A stretch of DNA of 59,852 nucleotides from JBLHKT01 sp043101615 (GTDB lineage Bacteria; Planctomycetota; Phycisphaerae; Phycisphaerales; UBA1924), in assembly GCA_043101615.1 (NCBI GenBank), contig JBICID010000121.1:1-59852 (forward strand), read 5' to 3'. Every line of letters begins with the position of its first letter. Position 1 is the stretch's first letter. The translations under genes and the position numbers were made by a program. The notes beneath the pieces were generated by a model. That model ran no database searches, was not told where the DNA came from, and worked only from the letters and a program-made list of their open reading frames with translations. Below, piece by piece: positions 9,818 to 17,572 of this stretch.

Positions 9818-9849
9818 CCGCGCGGCCCGTCGCTGACGCTCCGGGCTCA
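9818..9849 (-). repeat. REP-like repeat, family A, copy 3 (inverted)
   Basis: The exact reverse complement of copy 2 (CCGCGCGGCCCGTCGCTGACG followed by CTCCGGGCTCA on the plus strand). It starts 13 bases upstream of the transposase-like ATG, so the gene is bracketed by inverted copies. Confidence 0.8.
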
Positions 9850-9874
9850 ACTTTGGGTGAGGGCTCGTCCGGGT

Positions 9875-11218
9875 TCATTCTCCGCGTTCGCGCCGCAGCT
9901 CCTCCGGCAGCGCCTCCGCCAGGGCCTCGAAGTCCTCGATCGTGCTGGACAGGTGGGCGCTGATGCGCATGAGGCGGGGGTGCACGCGTGGCAGGTCCCA
10001 GACCGGGGCCTGCACGCCGCGGGCGTAGAGGCGGTCCCACAGGGCGTCGTCGAAGAACCGGCCTCTGGCGACGCCGGCGGGCGGGACGGGCAGCGGGAGG
10101 GCGATCATGCACCCGAGCATGTCGTCGGCGTGCTCGTCGGCAACGGGGAGGCCGATTCGGATGCCGGCCCGGGCGCAGGCGTCGATGACAAGCCTTGTCC
10201 CGGCCCGCACCAGCTCGCGGTTGCGTCTCTGCAGGCCGGACCAGCCGTTCTCGACCTGCATCCCCATGTGCGCGATGGCCTCGGGGATGACCAGGTTCGC
10301 GGTCTGATCAGCGGTGCCGACGTAGTCGAAGTCGCACAGGAACGGGGCCCGGTCCTTGCGCTTGTTGTGCACGCGGCAGCTCATCGCGACGGGCTCGATG
10401 CGGCTCTGCCACTCGGGGTCCACGTACACGAAGCCGGTGCCCTTGGAGGTGCCAAGCCACTTGTGGCAGCTCGCGGCGTAGAAGGTGGGGCGGAGGGCTG
10501 AGAGGTCGATGGGGACGTGGCCGGGGCCGTGTGCGCCGTCGATGAGGACGGGGACGCTGGGCCAAAGCTCGCGCAGCTCTGAGACGATCGCCCGGACCGG
10601 GAAGATCAGGCCCGAGGCGCTCGCGGCGTGCGAGGCGATGACCAGGCGGGTGTTGCGGTTCACCCGCTCGAGGATGCTCGTCAGGATGGCGTCGGGCGTG
10701 GCCCCGGGCATGGGCACGGGGGCGACCACGCGTGTGGCCCCGGTCAGGCGGCAGAGCCGGTCCACCTCGTTGAAGGTGGCCATGTACTCGTGGTCGGTCA
10801 GCAGGATCTCGTCTCCGGGCCCGAGGGGCCTGCCCTCGTGGGCGATGGCCCGGATGCAGGCGGCCATGGCGACGGTGCCGTTGGTGACCAGCGCCAGGTC
10901 CTGCGGGCGGGCGTTGCAGAAGGCCCCGAGGGCGGTGCGTGCCCGGTCGCAGTACCGCTCGTGGTCGACCTTGAAGTAGCGGACCGAGTCGGCGTCCAGC
11001 CGGCGCTGCAGCTCGTGTCGTGCGTCGCGGACAACGCGGGGGCACAGGCCGTAGCTGGCGTGGTTGAGTCGGACGACGCCTGGCGAGGGCTCGAACTCGG
11101 CGGGCTCTGTGAGCCTCGCCGGATCGACCAGGGGCTCGAGCCCGAGATGGTCGATCGGTTCGGCGGTGGGGGTGCGTGAGGGTGAGTGCGTGGCGCGGTC
11201 CGTCGCGAGGGATGTCAT
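9875..11218 (-). CDS. Class V aminotransferase-fold PLP enzyme (isopenicillin N epimerase-like)
   Basis: PLP-dependent fold-type I enzyme of 447 residues. Recognisable elements are VVRLNHASYGLCPR at the N-terminal end of the fold, the PLP-phosphate region VTNGTVAMAA, the cofactor aspartate in VLIDGAHGPGHV and the Schiff-base lysine in SCHKWLGTSKGTG. These match the subgroup annotated as isopenicillin N epimerase, which also contains cysteine desulfurase- and hercynylcysteine-lyase-like enzymes, so the reaction cannot be read from sequence alone. It is last in a co-directional set behind cysteine dioxygenase and a paralog of itself, which suggests a sulfur amino acid substrate (inference). A promoter just upstream suggests a leaderless transcript. 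Confidence 0.82.
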   Translation of the reverse strand: MTSLATDRATHSPSRTPTAEPIDHLGLEPLVDPARLTEPAEFEPSPGVVRLNHASYGLCPRVVRDARHELQRRLDADSVRYFKVDHERYCDRARTALGAFCNARPQDLALVTNGTVAMAACIRAIAHEGRPLGPGDEILLTDHEYMATFNEVDRLCRLTGATRVVAPVPMPGATPDAILTSILERVNRNTRLVIASHAASASGLIFPVRAIVSELRELWPSVPVLIDGAHGPGHVPIDLSALRPTFYAASCHKWLGTSKGTGFVYVDPEWQSRIEPVAMSCRVHNKRKDRAPFLCDFDYVGTADQTANLVIPEAIAHMGMQVENGWSGLQRRNRELVRAGTRLVIDACARAGIRIGLPVADEHADDMLGCMIALPLPVPPAGVARGRFFDDALWDRLYARGVQAPVWDLPRVHPRLMRISAHLSSTIEDFEALAEALPEELRRERGE

Positions 11219-11224
11219 GCGAGC

Positions 11225-11252
11225 ATCATCGTGCGTCGCGTGTCGGTGTCAA
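11225..11252 (-). promoter_or_regulatory. Promoter of the PLP enzyme gene, probably leaderless
   Basis: On the minus strand a perfect -35 TTGACA (11252-11247) is separated by 16 bases from GATGAT (11230-11225) as the -10. A start about 7 bases further on coincides with the ATG at 11218, so the mRNA may have no leader. The -10 match is only 4 of 6. Confidence 0.5.
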
Positions 11253-11362
11253 CACACGAGAACGAACGCGGACGCGTGTTTCTTGAATTTCGTGGTGTGC
11301 GCCCGTCGGCGAACTGATTGTTCTAGAAGCATCGCGCGGCCGGGCGTGTCGCGCGGGGGCGT

Positions 11363-11983
11363 TCAGTCCGAGTCGTAGAGGTCCGGCGAGCCCTCGACCG
11401 CCTGGCGCTTGGCGGTGTAGGGCGCCTCGTAGGTGCCGATCTTCTTGAGGGCCGGGGTGTAGATGTGCAGTGTGATCAGGTCGTCCCCCTCGCCCTCGGT
11501 GTTGGCGATCTGGTGGATGTCCTCGTCCTCTGCGGCGCAGACGTAGCCCTTCTCCATGCGGACCGAGCCGACGGGGGTGACGTACCCGCACTCGGTCTCC
11601 TGGAATCGGATCTCGCACCCGACGCCCTCGATGACCTTGAAGGCGCACGAGGAGCCGCGGTGGTCGTGGATGGGGGTGGCGTGCCCGGAGCGCCAGCACA
11701 GGGCGAGCAGCTCGAAGTGCTCGGTCCTGGCGATGGTGTTGCGCTTGTAGGCCACGGTGCCGAAACGGCGCCAGGCGCACAGGTCCTCGCCCGTGACATC
11801 GAGTTCGTTCAGGAGCCGGCGCAGGTCGTCCAGCGGGGCCCGCCCCTCGAGCCCCTCGAGGTAGTCCAGCAGCCTGCGGAGCTTCGGGCAGATCTCCTTG
11901 GCGGTGCCGCAGTCGGGCTCGGGCAGATCGGCCGCGCTCTGGGGCGCGGGCTGGTCGGAGATGGCGTCTGGTCCGTCGGTCAT
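11363..11983 (-). CDS. Cysteine dioxygenase
   Basis: Cupin-fold non-haem iron enzyme of 206 residues that converts L-cysteine to cysteine sulfinate with O2. The iron ligands are His106 and His108 (PIHDHRGSSC) and His157 (EDIHQI). Arg81 (AYKRNT) matches the substrate-carboxylate arginine. Cys113 and Tyr175 (TLHIYTP) align with the two residues that form the Cys-Tyr crosslink in mammalian enzymes; many bacterial homologues have Gly instead of the Cys. It lies between two class V PLP enzymes on the same strand (gaps 84 and 144 bp), which may act on the sulfinate product; that link is inferred. Confidence 0.9.
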   Translation of the reverse strand: MTDGPDAISDQPAPQSAADLPEPDCGTAKEICPKLRRLLDYLEGLEGRAPLDDLRRLLNELDVTGEDLCAWRRFGTVAYKRNTIARTEHFELLALCWRSGHATPIHDHRGSSCAFKVIEGVGCEIRFQETECGYVTPVGSVRMEKGYVCAAEDEDIHQIANTEGEGDDLITLHIYTPALKKIGTYEAPYTAKRQAVEGSPDLYDSD

Positions 11984-12067
11984 GGTGGTGCGCTGGGCTC
12001 CCTGGGAGTCATCCTATCACCGATGGTGCGAGATTCCGAGCGGACCGCGTGTTTCGTGCGGGGAATG

Positions 12068-13351
12068 TCAGGCGGCGTCGCGTTCTCGGGCCAGCTCGCC
12101 CAGCAGGGCCTCGCCCAGGTACGCGTACTGGGCCGGGCTGTTGTAGAGCTGGGGCGAGATGCGGACCGCACGGCGCGTGCGTGGCTCGGCGGCGCCCGGC
12201 AGGCAGGGCACCGCGACAATCTGCGCCTGGATCCCCCAGCCCTCCTGCAGGCGTTCCCACAGCGGGTCGTTGTTCAGGCTGGGGGTGCGCATCACGCTCG
12301 CGTGCAGTGCGCCGGGGTGGGGCGGGAGCATGACAGTCGCCATCGGGCCGAGCATGGACTCGGGCACGGGCACCCGGGTGCCCAGCGCCTCGCACAGCAG
12401 GGCCCGCCCCTCGATCGCGAGCGCGCGGTTTCGGGCCATGACCGCGTCCAGGCCGCCCGGCACCAGGCCGGCGAGCGTGCCGAGGGCGTCTGGCAGGGAG
12501 AGAGCGGGGGTGAGGTCGCCGGTGCCGCAGTAGTCGAACTCCAGGTGGAAGACGGAGCGGTTGCGGGCGGCGGAGAGGGCGTTGAGGTCGCCGAAGGCTC
12601 CGTTGGAGAGGACGAGGGGGCGGAAGCCCGTGCGCCGGTCCTCGCGGACGTACAGGAAGGCGCTGCCCTTGGGGGCGCACAGCCACTTGTGGGCGTTGCC
12701 GGTGGCGTAGGCGACCCCGAGGCGGGCGAGGTCCATCGGGACGCACCCCGGGCCGTGCGCGCCGTCCAGGAGGACGTGCACGCCCCGTTCGTGCAGCTCG
12801 GGCACGATGCGTTCCACCGGCATCCGCATCGCCGAGTTGCTGGTGACGAGGCTGAGCAGGCACAGGCGGGTGCGCTCGGACACTCCTGCGAGGATCGCGT
12901 CGGCGACCTGCTGCTCGTGCTCGACCGGCCAGGGCAGGTCCACGCAGGCGACCCGGGCGCCGGCTCGTCGGGCGGCCCGCCGGCAGTTGGCGACGCAGGC
13001 GTTGTACTCGTGCGTGTTGACCAGGATCTCGTCGCCCTCGTTCAGGGCGAGGTTGTCGAGCACGGTGGCGACGGCGGTGGTGGCGTTGGGGACTAGGGCG
13101 AGGTCGGCCGGGGCGGCCCCGATCACGGGGGCGAGGGCTTCACGCGCGGCGTCCATGGCGGGCGCGGCCTCGCGGACGAAGAACCGGACAGGGTCGGCCT
13201 CCATGCGCCGGCGCCACTCGGACTGGGCTTCGAGCACCGACCGCGGGCAGGCGCCGAAGCTCCCGTGGTTGAGAAAGACGGTGCCCGGGTCCAGGCCCCA
13301 GTGGTGGGCGAGCTCGGAGGGCTCAGGCAGGTCGCGGGGTGGGGCGGGCAT
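12068..13351 (-). CDS. Class V aminotransferase-fold PLP enzyme, paralog of the 9875 gene
   Basis: Fold-type I PLP enzyme of 427 residues. The motifs parallel those of the gene at 9875: VFLNHGSFGACPR, VPNATTAVA, VLLDGAHGPGCVPMDL (cofactor aspartate) and GNAHKWLCAPKGSAF (Schiff-base lysine). It belongs to the isopenicillin N epimerase/cysteine desulfurase-like group. No isopenicillin N synthase or ACV synthetase is nearby, so a role in beta-lactam formation is unlikely. It is upstream of and co-directional with cysteine dioxygenase, with an 84-bp gap, so the two could form one transcript. Desulfination, C-S lysis or transamination are all possible. Confidence 0.82.
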   Translation of the reverse strand: MPAPPRDLPEPSELAHHWGLDPGTVFLNHGSFGACPRSVLEAQSEWRRRMEADPVRFFVREAAPAMDAAREALAPVIGAAPADLALVPNATTAVATVLDNLALNEGDEILVNTHEYNACVANCRRAARRAGARVACVDLPWPVEHEQQVADAILAGVSERTRLCLLSLVTSNSAMRMPVERIVPELHERGVHVLLDGAHGPGCVPMDLARLGVAYATGNAHKWLCAPKGSAFLYVREDRRTGFRPLVLSNGAFGDLNALSAARNRSVFHLEFDYCGTGDLTPALSLPDALGTLAGLVPGGLDAVMARNRALAIEGRALLCEALGTRVPVPESMLGPMATVMLPPHPGALHASVMRTPSLNNDPLWERLQEGWGIQAQIVAVPCLPGAAEPRTRRAVRISPQLYNSPAQYAYLGEALLGELARERDAA

Positions 13352-13406
13352 GCGCCAAGGGTACCGGGCAACCGGAGCCGGACGCCGAACATGAGCGGAG
13401 CGAAGA

Positions 13407-13432
13407 TTCGGATGGGCGTATCCCGATCCGAA
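13407..13432. repeat. Inverted repeat between minus-strand genes
   Basis: TTCGGAT-GGG, a short loop, then CCC-G-ATCCGAA: a 10-bp stem with one bulged base. It lies downstream of the small gene at 13482 and 56 bases upstream of the PLP enzyme ATG. It could be a terminator without a T run or an operator. Confidence 0.35.
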
Positions 13433-13481
13433 CCGACTCGGGGCGCGGGTTCGGCGTCAACGGATGGAAGCGTGGGGGAGG

Positions 13482-13766
13482 TCAGCCCTCGACGTCGAGC
13501 TTGCGTCCGAGGTCGATGGCGGTGGCGGCGGCGTTGGTGTCGGCGGGGTGGCGGTAGAAGGCCAGGGTGTTGGCCTTGGCGGGGGCCGCGTCGAAGCTGA
13601 CCGGTGCGCGGACGGAGCCGGCGAGGAGCTGGTCGGACCCGCGTCGCACGCCCCCCCGGGACGTGTCGGCCTCGCCCGCTGGCGTGGGGACGGGGCGGAC
13701 GCTGACGGGCCTGACGCCGTAGGCGTTGGCGACCTTGAACGGGATCGTGGGTGGGATGTTGGTCAT
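13482..13766 (-). CDS. Small hypothetical protein
   Basis: Unrecognised protein of 94 residues from ATG 13766; a second ATG six codons upstream (13784) is possible and neither has a clear ribosome-binding site. It is Pro/Ala/Arg-rich in the first 50 residues. The C-terminus, FYRHPADTNAAATAIDLGRKLDVEG, looks structured and could be a conserved motif. No transmembrane helix or signal peptide. It is flanked by a PLP enzyme gene and the EF-G paralog, with no evident functional link. Confidence 0.5.
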   Translation of the reverse strand: MTNIPPTIPFKVANAYGVRPVSVRPVPTPAGEADTSRGGVRRGSDQLLAGSVRAPVSFDAAPAKANTLAFYRHPADTNAAATAIDLGRKLDVEG

Positions 13767-13947
13767 GCGTGGGTCCGAGAGCATCGGCGCGTCGGTCGCG
13801 GGGCGGTCACAAATCTATCTCGCCCGGGCGTGTGCGCCAAGCGGGCGCGGGTGTCGACGGCGGAAAAGGGGGGTTCGTGAACGTCCGGGTTTCACTTATC
13901 CGTGTGATCGGGCGTTGCGTGCGCACAAACCGCGCGGTGCGCGCACG

Positions 13948-13980
13948 AAAACGCCCCGCCCGGCGAGCCGGACGGGGCGC
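13948..13980 (-). terminator. Intrinsic terminator of the EF-G paralog
   Basis: Read on the minus strand: GCGCCCCGTCCGGC, a TC loop, then GCCGGGCGGGGCG followed by TTTT. The stem contains one G-T wobble. It lies 62 bases after the stop codon of the gene at 14043. Confidence 0.8.
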
Positions 13981-14042
13981 CCCACGAGGATCGGTGCAGC
14001 GGCCCTCTCTCCTCCGGGGACCGCGCCGATCGCACGGGGTTG

Positions 14043-16112
14043 TCAGTCGTCCTCGGCGTGTCCCTCGAACGCCGCGATGACCTCCTGCTGCACGTGGGGT
14101 GGGGTGTTCTCGTCGTGCGAGTAGTCCATGGTGAAGGATCCGGAGCCCGCTGTCAAGGATTTGAGCTCTGTCGGATAATTCTGGACCTCGCTCAAGGGGG
14201 CCTGTGCGATGATGGTGACGTTGTCGCCCGCGAGCATGCGGGTGTCCATGACGCGTCCGCGTCGCGTGGAGAGATCGGACGTCAGGTCGCCCATGTACTT
14301 GCTCGGGGCCGTGACCTCGACGGTGACGAAGGGCTCGAGCAGCACGGGGTGGGCCTTGGCGACCGCGTCGATGAAGGCGCGCTTGCCCGCGGTGATGAAT
14401 GCGATCTCTTTCGAGTCCACGGCGTGGTACTTGCCGTCGTAGACCTCGACCTTGACGCCGCGCATGGGGTAGCCCGCCACGGCCCCGTGCTCGAGCACCT
14501 GGCGCACGCCCTTCTCGATCGCGGGCATGTACTGTCGCGGGACCGATCCGCCGACGGTGGCGTTGACGAACTCGAAGCCCTCCTCGTGGTCCTGTGGGAG
14601 GGGCTCGACGCGGAGGTAGACCTCGCCGAACTGGCCGGCGCCGCCGGTCTGCTTCTTGTGGCGGTGGTGGCCCTCGCCCTTGCCGGTGATGGTCTCCTTG
14701 TAGGCGACCTTCGGGGTCTGGGTGATCAGCTCGATGCCGTAGCGCTCCTTGAGCTGCTCGATCACGACCCGGACGTGCAGCTCGCCCAGCCCGCGCAGCA
14801 CGGTCTGGCGGGTCGCGGCGATGCGTTCCAGCCGGATGCACGGGTCCTCGGCGACCAGCTTCTGCATCGCGCTGCCGAACTTGGTCTCGTCGGCGTGGTC
14901 CTTGAGCTCGATGGCGAGCCCGTACATGGGCTTGGGCAGCGGCAGGGCCCGCAGGTGCAGCGAGTCGAGGTCGTGGCCCTCGTGCAGCACGGCGTCGTAG
15001 AAGATGTCCTCCACCTTGGACACCGCGCCGATATCGCCCGGGCCCAGCGCCTCGACCTCGACCGACTCCTTGCCCTGGCGCTTGACCAGGTGCCCGACGC
15101 GGACGCCCTTCTTCTGCCCGCCGATGAGCACCTCGGCCTTGGCCCGGATGGTGCCCTGGTGCACGCGGAAGACGCCGAGCTTGCCGACGAAGGGGTCGGT
15201 GGTGATCTTGAAGACGTTGGCGATGAGCGGGCTGTCGGGCTTCTCGTCGGCGTGGAACTCCGTCTCCTCGTCGGATCCCTCGTCGCGCTTCAGGAAGGGG
15301 CGCGGGTTGCCCTCCAGCGGGTGGGGCAGCAGGCTTGCGAAGACGTGCAGGAGGGCCTCGCACCCGGCGCCGGTCTTGGCGCTGCAGAAGCAGATCGGGA
15401 CGAGGTGGGCCTCGCGCAGGGCGTGCTCGAAGGCGTCGTGCAGCTGGTCCTTGGAGATGTTGGACTCGTCGCCGTCCTCCAGGTACTGGTTCATCAGGTC
15501 GTCTTCCATCTCGACGATCTGCTCGACGATGGCCTGGTGGGCGTCGGCCTCCGAGCTGAACAGCGTGTCGCCCTCGCCCTCCTGGTCGAAGACGGAGACG
15601 ACGCCGGCGCGGTCGGGCGTTGGCAGGTTGACCGGCAGGCAGCCGGAGCCGAACTCCTCGGCGATCTGGGCGCACAGGGCCTCCAGGTCGGCCTGGGGGT
15701 CCTCCATCTTGTTGATGATGATCATGCGCGGGAGGTTGCGGTCCGCGGCCACGTTCATCATGCGCCGGGTGACAGGCTCGATGCCCTTGCCCGCGTCGAG
15801 GACGACGCACACGGTCTCGACGGCGGGGAAGCATGCGATCGCGTGCCCGAGGAAGTCCGGCAGCCCCGGGGCGTCGATCAGGTTGACCAGGTGGCCCTCG
15901 TGCTCGAAGTGGAGCATGGAGGGACGCAGCGAGTGGTGGTGGGCCTTCTCCTCGTCGGTCCAGTCGGACATGGTGGTGCCGTCTTCGATGGACCCCATGC
16001 GATTGATGGTCCCCGTCAACATCAGCAACCGCTCGGTGAGGAGTGTCTTACCGGCTCCGGACTGGCCGGTGAGGACGAGGTTGCGGATGTCTTCGGGTTG
16101 ACGTACAGCCAT
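14043..16112 (-). CDS. Elongation factor G paralog (EF-G-like translational GTPase)
   Basis: Translation-factor GTPase of 689 residues with the EF-G domain order. G1 is GQSGAGKT (16-23), G3 is DAPG (80-83, usually DTPG) and G4 is NKME (134-137, usually NKXD). The usual RGITI segment is replaced by EKAHHHSL, so the switch I region differs from canonical EF-G. Domain IV includes HHRHKKQTGGAGQFGEV, and domain V ends the protein. It belongs to the EF-G2-like lineage, whose members may be auxiliary translocation or recycling factors; no canonical fusA or str operon is nearby. AAGGAG sits 11 bases before the ATG. A terminator follows. Confidence 0.85.
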   Translation of the reverse strand: MAVRQPEDIRNLVLTGQSGAGKTLLTERLLMLTGTINRMGSIEDGTTMSDWTDEEKAHHHSLRPSMLHFEHEGHLVNLIDAPGLPDFLGHAIACFPAVETVCVVLDAGKGIEPVTRRMMNVAADRNLPRMIIINKMEDPQADLEALCAQIAEEFGSGCLPVNLPTPDRAGVVSVFDQEGEGDTLFSSEADAHQAIVEQIVEMEDDLMNQYLEDGDESNISKDQLHDAFEHALREAHLVPICFCSAKTGAGCEALLHVFASLLPHPLEGNPRPFLKRDEGSDEETEFHADEKPDSPLIANVFKITTDPFVGKLGVFRVHQGTIRAKAEVLIGGQKKGVRVGHLVKRQGKESVEVEALGPGDIGAVSKVEDIFYDAVLHEGHDLDSLHLRALPLPKPMYGLAIELKDHADETKFGSAMQKLVAEDPCIRLERIAATRQTVLRGLGELHVRVVIEQLKERYGIELITQTPKVAYKETITGKGEGHHRHKKQTGGAGQFGEVYLRVEPLPQDHEEGFEFVNATVGGSVPRQYMPAIEKGVRQVLEHGAVAGYPMRGVKVEVYDGKYHAVDSKEIAFITAGKRAFIDAVAKAHPVLLEPFVTVEVTAPSKYMGDLTSDLSTRRGRVMDTRMLAGDNVTIIAQAPLSEVQNYPTELKSLTAGSGSFTMDYSHDENTPPHVQQEVIAAFEGHAEDD

Positions 16113-16756
16113 GGCGGCTGACTCCTTTCTCGCGGGCCGGGCGCGACGCCGACGCAGCGCCGCACCGACCGCGGTGCGAATGGTCGCGTCGTTGGCACGC
16201 CCCGTCCTGTGGGTCTGCGGGTCTGTCCGCGGCGGGCCTCGTGCGGGCCTGTGGGGGCTCGCCGCGAGGGTGACGCCGCGTGGAACGGATGCGTTCGGCG
16301 TCCTGCCGGTCGCCGCCGACGCGACACAGCAGCATACCAGAACCGTGCGGGAGCGGGAACCGGTGGGGGGTTCGCGTTTCCGGCAGGAGTCATTTGAGAA
16401 CCCGGGATGTTCGGATTCGGGCTGCCTGACAGTACCGAAAGGGGGGCCTTTCGCGATCCCCCGGAAGAGGCGGATCGCTCGGCGGTGATCGCATGCGAGC
16501 GTCGGGCATGCATGTCACAATAGATGACTTAGTTGTCGTCACGATTTTCCGTGCGGCGACGGGTCCACTGAAAGCCTTTCCCCACTTATTTATACCGGTG
16601 ATCGACACCTCAAAATCGGACTCCGATTGCGGATTTTCCACGCTCGACCTCCGCATCCGGGCGTCATAATTTCCGAACCCTGACCGCGATCTGTCAGTCA
16701 CCCACCCCACGCCGACCGTGCGGCAGCGTTGCCGCCCCGGCCGACGAAAGGAACCC
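16113..16756. other. 644-bp intergenic region between divergent genes
   Basis: No convincing ORF. The half next to the EF-G paralog is GC-rich. Bases 16500-16700 are clearly AT-richer than the surroundings and probably hold promoters, including one candidate listed separately. A small perfect hairpin, CGAAAGG-GGGG-CCTTTCG, is at 16436-16453. No tRNA or known riboswitch form was recognised. Confidence 0.5.
16644..16670 (+). promoter_or_regulatory. Candidate promoter for the carbonic anhydrase gene
   Basis: CATAAT at 16665-16670 (5 of 6 to the -10 consensus) with TCGACC at 16644-16649 (4 of 6 to the -35) and a short 15-base spacer, in an AT-rich patch. The leader would be about 80 bases. Confidence 0.3.
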
Positions 16757-17464
16757 ATGATGCCTCGCACTCGCGTCTCTGCCCTCGCTCTCGCCGCCGC
16801 TGCCGCCCTGCTGACCGGCTGCGCGTCCAGCGAACGCACCGACGTCCTGACCGCCGACACGCTCCAGAACCTGACGCCGCAGGAGGCCCTGCAGCGCCTC
16901 AAGGACGGCAACCGGCGTTTCGTGTCCGACAACCTCACCCCGGTGGACTACCTGGCCCAGAAGCGGGCGACCGCGGGTGGGCAGTACCCCAAGGCGGTGA
17001 TCCTGGGTTGCATCGACTCGCGCGTGCCGGCCGAGATCATCTTCGACCTCGGCGTCGGCGACGCGTTCGTGGCCCGCGTGGCCGGCAACTTCGAGAACAC
17101 CGACATCCTGGGCTCGATGGAGTTCGCGACCGCGGTCGCGGGCTCGAAGGTGATCGTGGTGCTGGGCCACACCGCGTGCGGCGCTGTGAAGGGTGCCGCG
17201 GACGGGGTGGAGCTGGGCAATCTGACGTCGATGCTGGCCAACATCGACCCGGCGATCGCGGCTTCGCAGGGCGTGCCGGGCGAAAAGTCGTCCAAGAACG
17301 AGGCCTACGTCAACGCCATCATCCGGGCCAACGTCGTGCAGACCGTGGCCGACATCGAGGCCCGCTCGCCCGTGATGGCCGAGCGGATCGCCAGCGGGGA
17401 TCTGCTGGTGGTCGGCGGCGTCTACGACCTCACCACGGGCCGGGTGGAGTGGCTGGACGGCTGA
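16757..17464 (+). CDS. Beta-class carbonic anhydrase, predicted lipoprotein
   Basis: Interconverts CO2 and bicarbonate using zinc; 235 residues. The zinc site of beta-carbonic anhydrases is present: ILGCIDSRVP (Cys with the Asp-Arg dyad) and VVLGHTACGAVKG (His and Cys). Unusually for the class, the N-terminus MMPRTRVSALALAAAAALL ends in a lipobox, LLTGC, so the enzyme should be a lipid-anchored periplasmic or outer-membrane protein. The ATG at 16757 is preceded by AAGGA (16748-16752); a second ATG follows immediately. It is monocistronic, with a strong terminator downstream. It could assist inorganic carbon conversion outside the cytoplasm (inference). Confidence 0.9.
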   Translation: MMPRTRVSALALAAAAALLTGCASSERTDVLTADTLQNLTPQEALQRLKDGNRRFVSDNLTPVDYLAQKRATAGGQYPKAVILGCIDSRVPAEIIFDLGVGDAFVARVAGNFENTDILGSMEFATAVAGSKVIVVLGHTACGAVKGAADGVELGNLTSMLANIDPAIAASQGVPGEKSSKNEAYVNAIIRANVVQTVADIEARSPVMAERIASGDLLVVGGVYDLTTGRVEWLDG

Positions 17465-17509
17465 GGGAGTCCGGTTCGGCCCCCGAATCTCCATCCGAGA
17501 CCCGACCGC

Positions 17510-17549
17510 GGGCCCGGGGCAACGCTCGCCCCGGGCCCGGCTCGATTTT
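17510..17549 (+). terminator. Intrinsic terminator after carbonic anhydrase
   Basis: A perfect 11-bp stem, GGGCCCGGGGC (17510-17520) against GCCCCGGGCCC (17528-17538), with a 7-base loop; TTTT follows at 17546-17549 after a short spacer. Confidence 0.75.
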
Positions 17550-17572
17550 GGCGTGTCTCCTACGCTTCGCCC

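Noticed and set aside
9875..13351. Beta-lactam biosynthesis suggested by isopenicillin N epimerase-like enzymes
   Set aside because: No ACV synthetase or isopenicillin N synthase is present, and the subgroup is functionally diverse.
14040..16121. 693-codon open frame on the plus strand
   Set aside because: It mirrors the EF-G paralog exactly and has no recognisable fold or ribosome-binding site.
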